Assembly (NCBI GenBank): GCA_964594075.1
Contig: CAZQKW010000003.1
Coordinates: forward strand, 1-64,000
From: CAZQKW01 sp964594075
GTDB lineage: Bacteria; Desulfobacterota; WTBG01; CAIYCZ01
DNA: 64,000 nucleotides
Direction: 5' to 3'
Numbering within the stretch: position 1 is the first letter of the stretch; the number at the start of each line of letters is the position of its first letter. The notes under the pieces were generated by a model. That model was given only the letters and a program-made list of their open reading frames with translations, ran no database searches and was not told where the DNA came from. The translations under genes and the position numbers were made by a program. Positions 25,207 through 34,420 of the stretch are shown piece after piece.

Positions 25207-26883
25207 TGCACGGATGCCGATTTTTAGCGGCAGATAAAAAGCCAGCCCGTTGACGATAAGCACGGCGGCACCCGCCAGTATAATTTTTAGCCACTGCAGG
25301 CCGGTTAAAGCAGTGCCGGTGAACCGGGCCATGAGCACCAGATAAACCGGCCCCGCCTCAAGAATCACCACTATGCCGACAAACAGGATTGCCAGAATCA
25401 TATACAGCAGCCCACCAAAGCCAGTGGGAATCTGGGCTGCATGCTCAACGTCAAAACGCGGATAAACGGCGCCACAGCCAATGCTTAGGCTGACAATGCC
25501 GCCCGTCATCACCGCCATTGTCACACACGAGAGCGCCATCATAAAACCATCCACCCGCAGCAGATAGTTGGAACAGATGATAAGCGCTTCCGCAAGCACA
25601 AACAAAAACACCCAATAAAGCCAGAATTTGCTCCAGATAAAGTCTTGCACCCGCAACGGCGCAGAGCGAATGAGCCAGAAGGAATTGCCTTCAATGCTCA
25701 CGGCCGGAAAAGCAAACCGCGCCGCAACTGCCGCCAGGGTAAAACCGGCGAGGCCGAGATTCAGAAACGCAATAACATTGTGCAGATACAGCGTAGGAAC
25801 AGGACTCTGGTCAAGCGGCAGGACGCTCACGTTGTAAAGATAAATAACAATAATGGCGCCCAGTATGAACAACTGCGACCACTGCGCCGAGTCGCGAAAA
25901 AAACAGGACAGGTCTTTTACCACCATAAGGCGGCGCGTCGGCGCCACCCACGAGAGCAGGCGGTCCAGCAGCATGTTTTTGAAGCGACGGGCGCCCAGCA
26001 GCGCGGGGCGCGATTCCTGGGATTTTGTCCAGGCGCGGAAATAAACACGACTGAAAAACCGATTCACGATAATGAGCAGCGCCAGTGCGGTGCTCCAGAG
26101 CAGCGCCAGGTTGAATGCCACCCCCTCTTTTCCGGGCATGAACAGAGCAACCACCGCGTCCGTTGCCCACTGGCTGGGCAAAAACGGCGCAGCCGGCATT
26201 TCAAGCGCGGCCACATAATCCAGCACGGTGCGGAACGCTTCGGGGTTCACAAACTGTTCCGGCCGTAAAAAACGAAACAAAGCATACAGGGTAATGCCTA
26301 ACACAAGCGACAGCGCCAGCATAATACTTCTGAGGCGCGAGGCCGGAATCACCAGGGTAAGCGCGACCGCACAGCCGGTCCCAACTGCGCCGCAGATCAT
26401 GATAAACGGGATGACGCTGGCCATCACAACGACATAAAACCACAGCCCCTGCTGATAGACAATGCCATAGGAAAAAAATACCGGTAAGCTAAACAGCAGC
26501 ACCATCCAGGAGCTGTTCAGCATTGTTTCAACACCTTTGGTAATGCCGATGGTGCTTAAGGCAACCGGCGCGGCAAGTATCAGCGGCACATCCTCAGACA
26601 TAAACAGGGTTGCCAGCGCGGCGATAATCGTGCTGAAGATGAGAATTGAGAAGAAGCTGAGAAACACCATGGACAAAAGTTTTGCCGCGAGGATGTCGCC
26701 GAGCAGTTCAATGCTTTTAAAATACGCCAGCACCCGGTAAAAAACGGTAAAAATGCCCACCCAGAACAGCACTGCCAGCGCCAGCGCAATAACCAGGCGC
26801 ACGATGGCAGCGCGATTGCGCGCTGTTAATCTGTTTTTTAACCCCACCACCCGTGGGTAAAAAAGCATGGCCGCGTGCCGCAT
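25183..26883 (-). CDS. ABC transporter permease subunit
   Basis: A 566-residue integral membrane protein with about 12-14 predicted membrane segments (VIALALAVLFWVGIFTVFYRV, FSILIFSTIIAALATLF, VVVMASVIPFIMICGAVGTG and others). It resembles the large ABC-2-like exporter permeases often placed after a single ATPase gene. It is 9 bp downstream of the ATPase gene on the same strand, completing an export module. The substrate is unknown. The preceding transglutaminase-like protein may act with it in the envelope. The 3' end overlaps the BNR gene tail to tail. Confidence 0.85.
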   Translation of the reverse strand: MRHAAMLFYPRVVGLKNRLTARNRAAIVRLVIALALAVLFWVGIFTVFYRVLAYFKSIELLGDILAAKLLSMVFLSFFSILIFSTIIAALATLFMSEDVPLILAAPVALSTIGITKGVETMLNSSWMVLLFSLPVFFSYGIVYQQGLWFYVVVMASVIPFIMICGAVGTGCAVALTLVIPASRLRSIMLALSLVLGITLYALFRFLRPEQFVNPEAFRTVLDYVAALEMPAAPFLPSQWATDAVVALFMPGKEGVAFNLALLWSTALALLIIVNRFFSRVYFRAWTKSQESRPALLGARRFKNMLLDRLLSWVAPTRRLMVVKDLSCFFRDSAQWSQLFILGAIIVIYLYNVSVLPLDQSPVPTLYLHNVIAFLNLGLAGFTLAAVAARFAFPAVSIEGNSFWLIRSAPLRVQDFIWSKFWLYWVFLFVLAEALIICSNYLLRVDGFMMALSCVTMAVMTGGIVSLSIGCGAVYPRFDVEHAAQIPTGFGGLLYMILAILFVGIVVILEAGPVYLVLMARFTGTALTGLQWLKIILAGAAVLIVNGLAFYLPLKIGIRALTAFEKF

Positions 26884-26892
26884 AGGAAATAC

Positions 26893-27651
26893 TCACACTC
26901 TTAAGGCCGTGGTCAGGTCGCCCCGCTCCTGTTCGTCGGTCAGTTTGAAAAAAATTTCTTCAAGTTTTTTCCCCACCGCGCCGGTCATGTCCCGCAGCTC
27001 TTTCAGGGTGCCTACGGCAATCAGCCGGCCATCCTGAATGATGCCAATTCGCCCGCACAACTCTTCCACGATCTCAAGCGAATGCGTTGACATAAAAACG
27101 GTTGCGCCCCGCGCGCACAATCCTTTAAACAGATCCTTGACCAGCTTTGACCCTGCCGGATCAAGTCCAACCATCGGTTCGTCCACAATGATTACTTTGG
27201 GTCGCGGCAGCAGCGCGGCTGCCATAACCAGCCGCTGTTTCATGCCATGCGAATACGTTTCAATCAGCTCATCGCTCCAGTCGGTTAAACTAAAAAGATT
27301 CAGCAGGTGCGCAGCGCGAACGGCAGTCTCTTCGTCCGGGAGGCGATACAGCCCGCCGATGAAGCGTAGAAGCTCTCTGCCGGTCAGCTTATTATACAGA
27401 TAGGGGCGATCCGGGATAAAACTGGTGACCTGTTTAGCCGCAAGCGGATTCAAGGCCAGGTCGTGCGAATCAATAATAATGGTGCCGGAGGTCGGTTTTA
27501 TCAGCCCCGCCATCATCCGCAGCGTGGTGGTTTTGCCCGCGCCATTTGGTCCCAAAAAACCAAACAGTTCTCCCTGTTTAATCTCAAGGTTCAAATTATT
27601 AACCGCGACCAGAGTATTGAAACATTTGGTGAGATTGCGGATGGTAATCAT
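26893..27651 (-). CDS. ABC transporter ATP-binding protein
   Basis: A 252-residue ATPase with Walker A GPNGAGKTT (about 34-42), Q loop, signature YSHGMKQRL in place of LSGGQ, Walker B VIIVDEPMVGLD and H loop STHSLE. The degenerate YSHGM signature is normal in ABC-2-type exporters such as drug, polysaccharide or Gld-type systems. The ATG overlaps the transglutaminase stop codon by 4 bp (ATGA), so the genes are translationally coupled. It should pair with the permease downstream. Confidence 0.95.
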   Translation of the reverse strand: MITIRNLTKCFNTLVAVNNLNLEIKQGELFGFLGPNGAGKTTTLRMMAGLIKPTSGTIIIDSHDLALNPLAAKQVTSFIPDRPYLYNKLTGRELLRFIGGLYRLPDEETAVRAAHLLNLFSLTDWSDELIETYSHGMKQRLVMAAALLPRPKVIIVDEPMVGLDPAGSKLVKDLFKGLCARGATVFMSTHSLEIVEELCGRIGIIQDGRLIAVGTLKELRDMTGAVGKKLEEIFFKLTDEQERGDLTTALRV

Positions 27652-29117
27652 GAGTAGTCCAACACGTCTATCGCGAGCTTGCCGGCGATGTTCAGCAGCA
27701 GAAGGTGCCGGTCCAGCTCGCCTTCAACAAATCTGATGTGCGTTGCATCGGCGGGAAATTGGTTCATGGCGGGATCCACGGCGATCCAGCGCTGCAAATA
27801 AATCTCAGTCCAGGCGTGGTAATAGAAACGCCCTTCATGATACACGACGCCCGCGCAGGTTTTGGCCGGAATGCCTGCAGCCCGGCAGAGTGCTGCGAAC
27901 AGCACCGCATGTTCATTGCAATCGCCGCGCTGCAGCCGCAGCACATCTGCAGCCCGCGGGATACTCATGGTTGGCTTTTTTTCAATAGTTTGATAGACCC
28001 AGGCGCAGAGCATGCGCGCCGCCTGCTGTGCGTCGGTTTCATCCTTGAGAATGGCGCGAGACGCATTCACGATCGTTTGGTCATCGCTCTGCACATACGG
28101 CGATGCTGCCAGATAGTGCTTCAGTCCCGGGGTGCGCACAGGAATGTGAAACGTGTCAGCACCTGTCACCTGTTCCCGGTGAATTTCCACAATATCGCCG
28201 TCTTTTTTCTGACGGGCACCCTCAAGGGTAAAACCTTCAAGCGAAACATTGCGGAGCCGGATTTTTAAATAGGCCACCTGTGGTTTGGTTATAGGGGAAC
28301 TGACGGGGACTGAGGTTTCTTCAATGATATCAACGGGCGTGCCGGCGGCTATTCCCTGAAGAGCGGCAGCAGCCGGTTGCTGCTGGAGAACAAACCCCGA
28401 CGGACTTTCTTCCTTAACGGTTTCACCTTCCTGATTGAGCCATGAATATACCACCAGACCATTATAGGTTTGCCGCACCCGAAAGCATACTGTGCGACTC
28501 CCCTGCAGAACAATTTCTTCCACTGCTTCTACTTCTGCTGTCACCTCCTTTGCAGCCATGGTCAGGGGATCAAAAACCGGCAGCGCTGTTTTCTGCCCAA
28601 CGCGCAATCCGTCGCGGACCAGCGACCATTTGAGAGAATCGTCAAGGGCTGGCACTGCGGCAAGGTTGATGCTGGCCTCGCGCAGGGCGCCGCCGGATCC
28701 GCTTTTAATCCGCAGTGTGGAGCCGGTTATGGTTCCTGACGCCATAAAGCTCAGTATGCCTGTCTTGATATTGAAGGTAAAGGTGCGCAACTGAAAATTG
28801 CGGTCCGTTTCGGCGGACAGCGCCGTGACTATTCGTTGCGGCATCCCCATCATGGCTATCTGCATAACCGCCTGTTTGGTTAACAGATAACCATTGTCTG
28901 TTTTCTGCCGCAGCGCATGGGTATAGCCGATTTTTTTCCCCTTAAAAAATATGCCTGACCATTGTTCGCTTCCCGCTATCTCGGTGAGCCCAGCCGCAGG
29001 CCGCGGCATTGGTTTTCCGGGAATGTTAAGGTGTTTTATCGCCAGCAGCGCCAGCAAAAAGAGCCACAGCACAATAATGAGATTGCCGATAAGCCGCGAA
29101 ATGTTTTTCATATACAA
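27648..29117 (-). CDS. Transglutaminase-like domain protein, membrane-anchored
   Basis: A 489-residue protein with one N-terminal membrane segment (LIGNLIIVLWLFLLALLAI), a long beta-rich region, and a C-terminal transglutaminase-like core. The catalytic Cys-His-Asp are visible as RGDCNEHAVLFAAL, YYHAWTEIYL and AVDPAMNQFP. The core resembles bacterial protease or peptide-modifying relatives rather than eukaryotic crosslinkers. The bulk would lie in the periplasm. It is the first gene of a three-gene unit with an ABC exporter. The terminator of the HU gene lies just upstream, so the operon needs its own promoter, which I cannot define. Confidence 0.88.
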   Translation of the reverse strand: MYMKNISRLIGNLIIVLWLFLLALLAIKHLNIPGKPMPRPAAGLTEIAGSEQWSGIFFKGKKIGYTHALRQKTDNGYLLTKQAVMQIAMMGMPQRIVTALSAETDRNFQLRTFTFNIKTGILSFMASGTITGSTLRIKSGSGGALREASINLAAVPALDDSLKWSLVRDGLRVGQKTALPVFDPLTMAAKEVTAEVEAVEEIVLQGSRTVCFRVRQTYNGLVVYSWLNQEGETVKEESPSGFVLQQQPAAAALQGIAAGTPVDIIEETSVPVSSPITKPQVAYLKIRLRNVSLEGFTLEGARQKKDGDIVEIHREQVTGADTFHIPVRTPGLKHYLAASPYVQSDDQTIVNASRAILKDETDAQQAARMLCAWVYQTIEKKPTMSIPRAADVLRLQRGDCNEHAVLFAALCRAAGIPAKTCAGVVYHEGRFYYHAWTEIYLQRWIAVDPAMNQFPADATHIRFVEGELDRHLLLLNIAGKLAIDVLDYS

Positions 29118-29120
29118 AAC

Positions 29121-29154
29121 AAAAAAAGCCCTGATGCGGCAGCATCAAAGGCCT
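29121..29154 (-). terminator. Rho-independent terminator of the HU/IHF gene
   Basis: On the minus strand GGCCTTTGATGC and GCATCAGGGC form a stem with a TGCC loop and one mismatch, followed by seven T residues. It lies 48 bp after the stop codon of the HU/IHF-like gene. Confidence 0.85.
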
Positions 29155-29201
29155 TAACGGTCATTCCTGCATTGATGGTAAAACACACGTGTGGTGATCG
29201 G

Positions 29202-29492
29202 TTATTCTGCCCCTGCTTTTTTATTCACACGCTCGCGCAGTTCTTTGCCCACCTTAAAAAAAGGTCGCTTCTTGGGAGCAATAACAATCTCAGTGCCCGT
29301 GCGCGGGTGATTGCCCGTTCTTCCTTGATATTTGCGTATCTTAAAGCTCCCAAAACCGCGAATTTCAATGCCCTCATCTCGTTTCAGCGCCTCTATCATG
29401 CTGTCAAACACCGTTTTAACGGCAATCTCTGCGATCTTGGGCTGAATCTTTACTTTTTCACATAATTTTTCTATAAGTTCTGATTTAACCAT
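29202..29492 (-). CDS. HU/IHF-family DNA-binding protein
   Basis: A 96-residue histone-like protein. MVKSELIEKLCEK begins the helical dimerisation part, and GSFKIRKYQGRTGNHPRTGTE continues into the beta arm with the conserved proline that kinks DNA (NHPRTG). IAPKKRPFFKVGKELRERVN ends it. The I..RGFGSF pattern is IHF-like, closer to the beta subunit than to HU. I chose the ATG at 29492 because GGAG lies 8 bases upstream, four codons after a weaker ATG at 29504. It has its own promoter and terminator, so it is monocistronic. Confidence 0.93.
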   Translation of the reverse strand: MVKSELIEKLCEKVKIQPKIAEIAVKTVFDSMIEALKRDEGIEIRGFGSFKIRKYQGRTGNHPRTGTEIVIAPKKRPFFKVGKELRERVNKKAGAE

Positions 29493-29515
29493 ACCGTGCT
29501 CCATATCCCGTTGTA

Positions 29516-29572
29516 GTGACTGATTACCTTACCAGTCACACATTCTATACCCGATTAACCCAGCGGTGTCAA
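29516..29572 (-). promoter_or_regulatory. Strong promoter of the HU/IHF gene with a dyad at the transcript start
   Basis: TTGACA (29572-29567), 17 bp, TATAGA (29549-29544) on the minus strand is close to consensus. GTGACTG at 29539-29533 and CAGTCAC at 29522-29516 form a 7-bp stem starting at about +1. It could stabilise the 5' end of the mRNA or be an operator. The remaining gene-free DNA up to 29804 shows nothing recognisable. Confidence 0.75.
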
Positions 29573-29804
29573 ATAAAATGTCTGCTGGACTTTTCCCAAA
29601 AAGCATCCATGAAATTCCACTAAACCGCACGCATACAGAAAAACCAAATGGATAAATAAAGTGAAACCACCCCGGCGCTGTTTCATCCTTACCCATACAA
29701 TATTTTTAAAACTTCCTGAAATGTCTGCACCTGCCTGAATAATGTAAGATGTAAGAAATACAGTTTCCCCTGATAGGCTGACTTTTTGCGCACCAGCGCA
29801 TCAA

Positions 29805-29990
29805 TCAGTCATGTTCCTCTGCAGTATCGCGGTCGCTTTCATCATCGCTGGCCGGAATGGCATAATTGCCGTCAAGCCATGCACCCAGATCAATTAGTTT
29901 GCAGCGCTCTGAGCAAAATGGGCGAAAGGGATTATCCTGAGCATACACGGTGCGACGCTTGCATACGGGGCAATATTGATACTTCTTCAT
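29805..29990 (-). CDS. yacG: DNA gyrase inhibitor YacG (zinc protein)
   Basis: A 61-residue protein with the YacG zinc motif CPVCKRRTVY...FCSERCKLIDLGAWLDGNYAIP, four cysteines binding one zinc. E. coli YacG binds GyrB and blocks DNA binding by gyrase. Length and the acidic C-terminus fit. The ATG at 29990 lies 29 bp from the tRNA-Ser 3' end on the same strand. Confidence 0.93.
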   Translation of the reverse strand: MKKYQYCPVCKRRTVYAQDNPFRPFCSERCKLIDLGAWLDGNYAIPASDDESDRDTAEEHD

Positions 29991-30018
29991 GAACAGATGC
30001 TGCGAACTCCTATCGGTC

Positions 30019-30111
30019 TGGCGGAAGGAGAGGGATTCGAACCCTCGATCCCGTTTATCACGGGATAACGGTTTTCGAGACCGCCGCCTTCAACCGCTCG
30101 GCCATCCTTCC
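30019..30111 (-). tRNA. tRNA-Ser (CGA anticodon)
   Basis: On the minus strand the acceptor GGAAGGA pairs with TCCTTCC, followed by discriminator G and an encoded CCA (30021-30019). The D arm begins TGGCCGAGCGGTTGAAGGC. The anticodon loop CTCGAAA gives CGA. A long variable arm (TATCCCGTGATAAACGGGAT) confirms the serine class. Confidence 0.96.
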
Positions 30112-30133
30112 GCTTTGTCATGCCGTATATGTT

Positions 30134-30162
30134 ACTATACAATGATTAAGCCATTCTTTGAA
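30134..30162 (-). promoter_or_regulatory. Promoter of tRNA-Ser
   Basis: On the minus strand TTCAAA (30162-30157), 17 bp, TATAGT (30139-30134). The expected start is about 16 bases before the mature tRNA. Confidence 0.5.
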
Positions 30163-30201
30163 GCATAATCTGCGCGGAGAGCACGGGCTGTTATGCCCGG
30201 T

Positions 30202-31080
30202 TCAGAGCCCGCGCCGGTATTCCGGTGTCAGCAGGTCTGCGTCTTTTGTTCTTAACACTGTATCAAGGAGCCGCAGCGCCTCGTCTTTCTGCCGGGAAAG
30301 CCTGACGCTGAGCGGGAGATAATTTGACGCATGATTGGAGAAAAACAGGCACTTTTCGAGCTGTGATTCTTGAATCATCAGGCGCAATTCTTCTAAAATT
30401 CCAAAGGGCTCCGGCACGTTAAAGCTGCCGTCTCTCCATTCCCGGTACAGCGGTGTTCCCTTTACCACCATAAGGGTCAACGCCCCCACGTGGTGCGGTT
30501 TCATCTGATTGAGAACCCGCATTGTTTCTATTGCATGCACCTGGCTTCGCTCTGTGCCCCCCAGCCCCAGTATGACCGTAACCGACAGTTTGATGCCGGC
30601 CTCCCGGACCATCCGGGCAGCGGTTATCATCTGGTCAACAGTGGCGCCTTTCTGCATGCGGTCAAGCGTTGTCTGATCGCCGGACTCAAGCCCCATATAC
30701 ACTATGCCGAGTTTTTGTTCCCGCAGTGCGCGCAACTCCGCAGCGCTCTTGTGCACAATGTTTCCGGCATTGGCATATATGCCCACCCGTTGCAGCCGCG
30801 GAAACCGGGCATTGAGCTTCTGGAGAATGGCAGAAAGTGTAGCAGATGGTATTACGAGTGGATCGCCATCGCAGAGAAATATTCTGCGCACCGAGCCGCC
30901 GGTTGCTGCGGCTGCCTCGTCAATATCTCTGAAGATTTCATTGGTCGTCTTAATGCGAAAAACCGTATTCTTATACGCCGGGCAGAAACTGCAGCGATTG
31001 TGGGAACATCCGGTGGTTATTTGCAGAATAAGACTGTTTGCTTCGCTGGGGGGTCTGATAATTATACCATCATACGGCAT
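30202..31080 (-). CDS. Radical SAM protein
   Basis: A 292-residue protein with the radical-SAM cluster motif C-x3-C-x2-C in TTGCSHNRCSFCPAYK, the GGSVRRIFLCDGDPL loop and YMGLESGDQTTLDRM that match SAM-binding strands. The family uses a [4Fe-4S] cluster to cleave SAM. This compact form, beginning MPYDGIIIRPPSEANS, resembles uncharacterised Elp3/HemN-like members often seen in anaerobes. An upstream extension to 31308 overlaps hisS in another frame and has no domain, so I start at the ATG at 31080. It lies 67 bp downstream of hisS and may share its transcript. The substrate is unknown. Confidence 0.88.
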   Translation of the reverse strand: MPYDGIIIRPPSEANSLILQITTGCSHNRCSFCPAYKNTVFRIKTTNEIFRDIDEAAAATGGSVRRIFLCDGDPLVIPSATLSAILQKLNARFPRLQRVGIYANAGNIVHKSAAELRALREQKLGIVYMGLESGDQTTLDRMQKGATVDQMITAARMVREAGIKLSVTVILGLGGTERSQVHAIETMRVLNQMKPHHVGALTLMVVKGTPLYREWRDGSFNVPEPFGILEELRLMIQESQLEKCLFFSNHASNYLPLSVRLSRQKDEALRLLDTVLRTKDADLLTPEYRRGL

Positions 31081-31147
31081 CTGAATTGATCCGGCGTTGA
31101 TATATGCACAATACGCGTTGTTCTGTGGCTGCCCCCGCGCCGCCTGA

Positions 31148-32479
31148 CTATGAGGATACCGCCAGCAGACCTTTAATGCGCTGAATAAGATCGCGCTGGG
31201 GCACCACCTCCTGCGAGCTGCTCCGCATATTGCGCAACACTGCAGTGTCCGTGCGCACCTCGTCCGGGCCCAGGATAACGACCAGTACAATGCCTTTTTG
31301 CGCAGCATAGCTCAACTGTTTTTTGAGCTTCTCCGCTTCAAAATAGATTTCTGTTTTCAGCGCCGCGGTGCGGAGCGTGTGTGCCAGGCGCAGGGTTTCA
31401 TTGCGCAACGACATATCAAAGAGCGTCACCAGCACCTGGGTGGCCGAATCAGGGGTATCAACACGCTGCATTTCTTCCAGAACCGTTATCAATCGCTCAA
31501 GGCCGAACGAGGAACCGGTGGCGGGAACCGAAGAATTGGTAAACAGGCCGATAAGATTATCATAGCGGCCACCCCCGGTAATGCTGCCGATTTTGGGACT
31601 GATAACGCGCGTTTCAAAAACCGGCCCGGTATAATAATCAAGACCCCGCGCCAGGGATAGATCAAAGCAATATGTTGAATCCGGAATTCCCTGCGCTGCA
31701 AGCGCCTCGCGGATCAGTGCCAGCTCGGCACATCCCGCTTCCCCCTCAGCATTACCCTGGATCACGCTGCCGATGCGCGCCAGTTTATCCTGATGTCGTT
31801 CCAAACCATCAAGCGCATTAAAAATCTCAAACACCTTGTTAACGGCATGCACAGAAAATCCCTTCTCTGCCAATTCGGCACGAACGCCCTCCTGACCAAT
31901 CTTATCCTGTTTGTCCAGTGAACGCAGAAACACTGCCTGCTGCGCAGGCGCAATGCCGGCACTGCCGGTAATAGCATTAAGCAGCTTGCGGTTGTTGATA
32001 TGAATCATGAAATCCTGGATGCCCAGCTCCGTCAGAACGGCATGGATAATAACCATAAGCTCGGCATCCGCCAGCACACTGGCAGTTCCAACGATATCAA
32101 TATCGCACTGATAAAATTCTCTGAACCGTCCCCGCTGCGGCTTATCAGCTCTCCAGACCGGTGCAATGTGATAGCTTTTAAACGGCTTGGGCAAGTGGGG
32201 ATACATCGCGACGACACGGCACAGGGGAATGGTCAGATCATAGCGCAAGGCGACAGCACGGCCGCCGCGGTCTGTAAACTTATAAATAAGCCGCTCCCCT
32301 TCCTCTCCGTATTTTCCCTCCAGGGTTTCGGCGTACTCAAGGCTTGGGGTTTCAAGCGGGCTGAAACCGTAGGTTTCAAAAAGGGAACACATGACATTTA
32401 TAACCTTTTGCCGAAATATTTTCTGCGCCGGTAAAATGTCGCGAAATCCCTTCGGAATCTGCAATTTTATGCCATCCAT
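31148..32479 (-). CDS. hisS: Histidine-tRNA ligase
   Basis: A 443-residue class II aminoacyl-tRNA synthetase that charges tRNA-His. The start IPKGFRDILPAQ, motif 1 region ETPSLEYAETLEGKYGEEGERLIYKFTDRGGR, motif 2 APVWRADKPQRGRFREFYQCDID, histidine-specific LARGLDYYTGPVFE, and motif 3 SSFGLERLI are all present. A C-terminal anticodon-binding domain (VLVTLFDMSLRNETLRLAHTLR) follows. Length is normal. It is 42 bp downstream of the 545-residue unknown gene on the same strand. Confidence 0.97.
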   Translation of the reverse strand: MDGIKLQIPKGFRDILPAQKIFRQKVINVMCSLFETYGFSPLETPSLEYAETLEGKYGEEGERLIYKFTDRGGRAVALRYDLTIPLCRVVAMYPHLPKPFKSYHIAPVWRADKPQRGRFREFYQCDIDIVGTASVLADAELMVIIHAVLTELGIQDFMIHINNRKLLNAITGSAGIAPAQQAVFLRSLDKQDKIGQEGVRAELAEKGFSVHAVNKVFEIFNALDGLERHQDKLARIGSVIQGNAEGEAGCAELALIREALAAQGIPDSTYCFDLSLARGLDYYTGPVFETRVISPKIGSITGGGRYDNLIGLFTNSSVPATGSSFGLERLITVLEEMQRVDTPDSATQVLVTLFDMSLRNETLRLAHTLRTAALKTEIYFEAEKLKKQLSYAAQKGIVLVVILGPDEVRTDTAVLRNMRSSSQEVVPQRDLIQRIKGLLAVSS

Positions 32480-32521
32480 GGGTCGGTATCCCGCGCATCT
32501 ATGCAGAGTCTTGCGGTCATT

Positions 32522-34159
32522 TTATACCAGTAACGACACATCATGGGGATTGATGATCAAACTGTCTTTGTTTTTCTGTATGACTGCGTCGGACTCGAAA
32601 TAGTTAAAACCTTCCTCTACCAGGCTGAGGCAGAACGGGTTTTTATCCGGGAGACTGCCTCCCGCCATCGAAAGGGCAGCACATAACGCAATGCGGGCAT
32701 CTTCATCCTGGCCCCTCCGGGTATATATATAGGCTACTTCTTCTAATCGCCTCTTAAAAAGTGCCCGCTTTTCCTCGGTAAAATATGTCCGTGCCGTTTC
32801 CTGATACTGTGCTTTCAGCCGCTCTTCAACCTGTGCGGTGCTCAGCACCAGGGGGCTGTTTTTAATCTGCTGAACTTTTCTCCACCCCTCCTTTGCTTCA
32901 TCGCTCTCTATGAACCAGAACAGAATCGCCGTTTGTTTGAACAGTTTCGGTGCCTGATATAACAGCGCCTGCTGCTCGCCTATGAGAGCCGCATCAAGGC
33001 AGGCATAGATGATGGGTTGGTGGTTTTTTCCCGCCGCTTCTGCAAAGACATCGCGCCATTGCGCTATACTTCCCGCGGCAATGGTGCCGGTTTGCTCATT
33101 GATGCGATATGTCTCTTCCACTAGAAAACAGGCATGTTCCGGAGTGGTCTCAACAAACACTAACTTTTCTTCGCCGGTAAGTTTCTCAATAAGCTGTTCT
33201 GCTTCTTTTCTGATGACGCAAACGCTGCTGACATCGTGGATGCCGGTTACGTCATTCATAAAAATTTCAAATACCCGGGTCTCGTGGACTGAAATCGGTT
33301 TTATCATAATGATAATCCGGTCGCCCATTCCATCTATTACCGAAACAAATGCCCGCGCCTCCGGTAGCACGATCTTTTTGAATACCGGCTGTTCGTCAGC
33401 CTGAGGCTCAAAATCCGCGACTGCAACGCCCTTCTGTTTGAGGGCATGAATGGTTTTTTTTATGACCTTGACCAGATCCTTGTCCGCCGTCAGTTCATAC
33501 AGCTGCCGTAGTATCTGCAGCGCCGTTTCGGAATTGAGCCCACCGATAAGCGCTGCTGCCTCAAGCGCCCATGCGCGATCCTTTTCGTAAACGGCGCGCA
33601 ACAAGGGACCCAGTTCTGCACCAACCTCTTCAACGAGCTGCATGATAATGCCGGTTTTTTCCCGGTCGCTTTTCTGGACAAATTCTGCAACTGTGTCCGC
33701 TGCTGTCTGTTCATTAACGCTATCCCGATTAACCAGCTGCTGCTTCAACCGCTGAGCCAGGTCGTCCAACTCCAGCAGCATGGATGCCATGCCCGGCTGC
33801 ACCATAACGTCGCTTTTATTTAACAGTTCCAGGATCATGATTCCAATACGCGGCCAGAACACCTCGGTATTAATAAACTCCTGAAGAAACTCGATGTGCT
33901 CCAATCCGGGCCAGTAACGAAAAAAGTTGACCAGCATTTCTTTTTCCCGTTCGTCGGCTTTCATGAAACGTTTGCTTATTATAGAAAAACAGCCATCACA
34001 CTTCCGGAGTTCAGCAGCCTTCTGTTCATAAAAGGAATCAAGCTGCGCACCTACGGTGGTAGCGGCTATCATGCTATCCAGTATCGCATTAATGCGGTTT
34101 CTATTTTGTTCAGCAGTATTCGGAATTTGTTCTCCGGATATTTTCTTGCGTTTTTTCAT
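32522..34159 (-). CDS. Large helical protein of unknown function, HEAT-like N-terminal part
   Basis: A 545-residue soluble protein without signal peptide. The first 260 residues are helical and alternate in a way that recalls HEAT repeats (YWPGLEHIEFLQEFINTE, PRIGIMILELLNKSDVM, EVGAELGPLLRAVYEKDRAWALEAAALIGGL). The second half has mixed strands and helices. A single C-x2-C (KCDGC) occurs near residue 53. I recognise no family. It is upstream of hisS on the same strand, an unusual partner for a tRNA synthetase. It may simply share a transcript. Confidence 0.6.
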   Translation of the reverse strand: MKKRKKISGEQIPNTAEQNRNRINAILDSMIAATTVGAQLDSFYEQKAAELRKCDGCFSIISKRFMKADEREKEMLVNFFRYWPGLEHIEFLQEFINTEVFWPRIGIMILELLNKSDVMVQPGMASMLLELDDLAQRLKQQLVNRDSVNEQTAADTVAEFVQKSDREKTGIIMQLVEEVGAELGPLLRAVYEKDRAWALEAAALIGGLNSETALQILRQLYELTADKDLVKVIKKTIHALKQKGVAVADFEPQADEQPVFKKIVLPEARAFVSVIDGMGDRIIIMIKPISVHETRVFEIFMNDVTGIHDVSSVCVIRKEAEQLIEKLTGEEKLVFVETTPEHACFLVEETYRINEQTGTIAAGSIAQWRDVFAEAAGKNHQPIIYACLDAALIGEQQALLYQAPKLFKQTAILFWFIESDEAKEGWRKVQQIKNSPLVLSTAQVEERLKAQYQETARTYFTEEKRALFKRRLEEVAYIYTRRGQDEDARIALCAALSMAGGSLPDKNPFCLSLVEEGFNYFESDAVIQKNKDSLIINPHDVSLLV

Positions 34160-34293
34160 GGCCAGTTTCTCACCTTCCTGCGTTATTCCCTGAACCTTGG
34201 CGCATCATTATAGGTAAATAGTCCTCAGAAGTCAAAGCCAATTTGCCGCCGGTGTAGTGATGCCAGCGGATGAGCACATTGTTGCGGCAGAGA

Positions 34294-34313
34294 AAACCCC
34301 CAGACGCTTCTTC
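34294..34313 (-). repeat. Copy of the dispersed GAAGAAGCGTCTGGGGG motif
   Basis: On the minus strand GGAAGAAGCGTCTGGGGGTT matches the copy at 15222-15240 and shares 15 bases with 13611-13625. It lies between the unknown gene at 32522 and tRNA-Gln. Confidence 0.6.
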
Positions 34314-34359
34314 CTCCTTGACATAAAGTATTGTGGGCAATGGCCTGAAATAATTTATC

Positions 34360-34386
34360 TTGACTGAAATAGAAATTTGGCATAAT
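34360..34386 (+). promoter_or_regulatory. Possible promoter of the tRNA-Gln/tRNA-Glu pair
   Basis: TTGACT (34360-34365) is followed after 15 bp by CATAAT (34381-34386), preceded by TGG, which can act as an extended -10. The expected start is about 28 bases before tRNA-Gln. Confidence 0.4.
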
Positions 34387-34420
34387 TAAAAATTGATTTT
34401 CTTTTTCACTAACAGATTGC

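Noticed and set aside
31081..31308. N-terminal extension of the radical SAM gene
   Set aside because: It overlaps hisS in another frame, has no domain, and a family-typical start MPYDGII lies at 31080.
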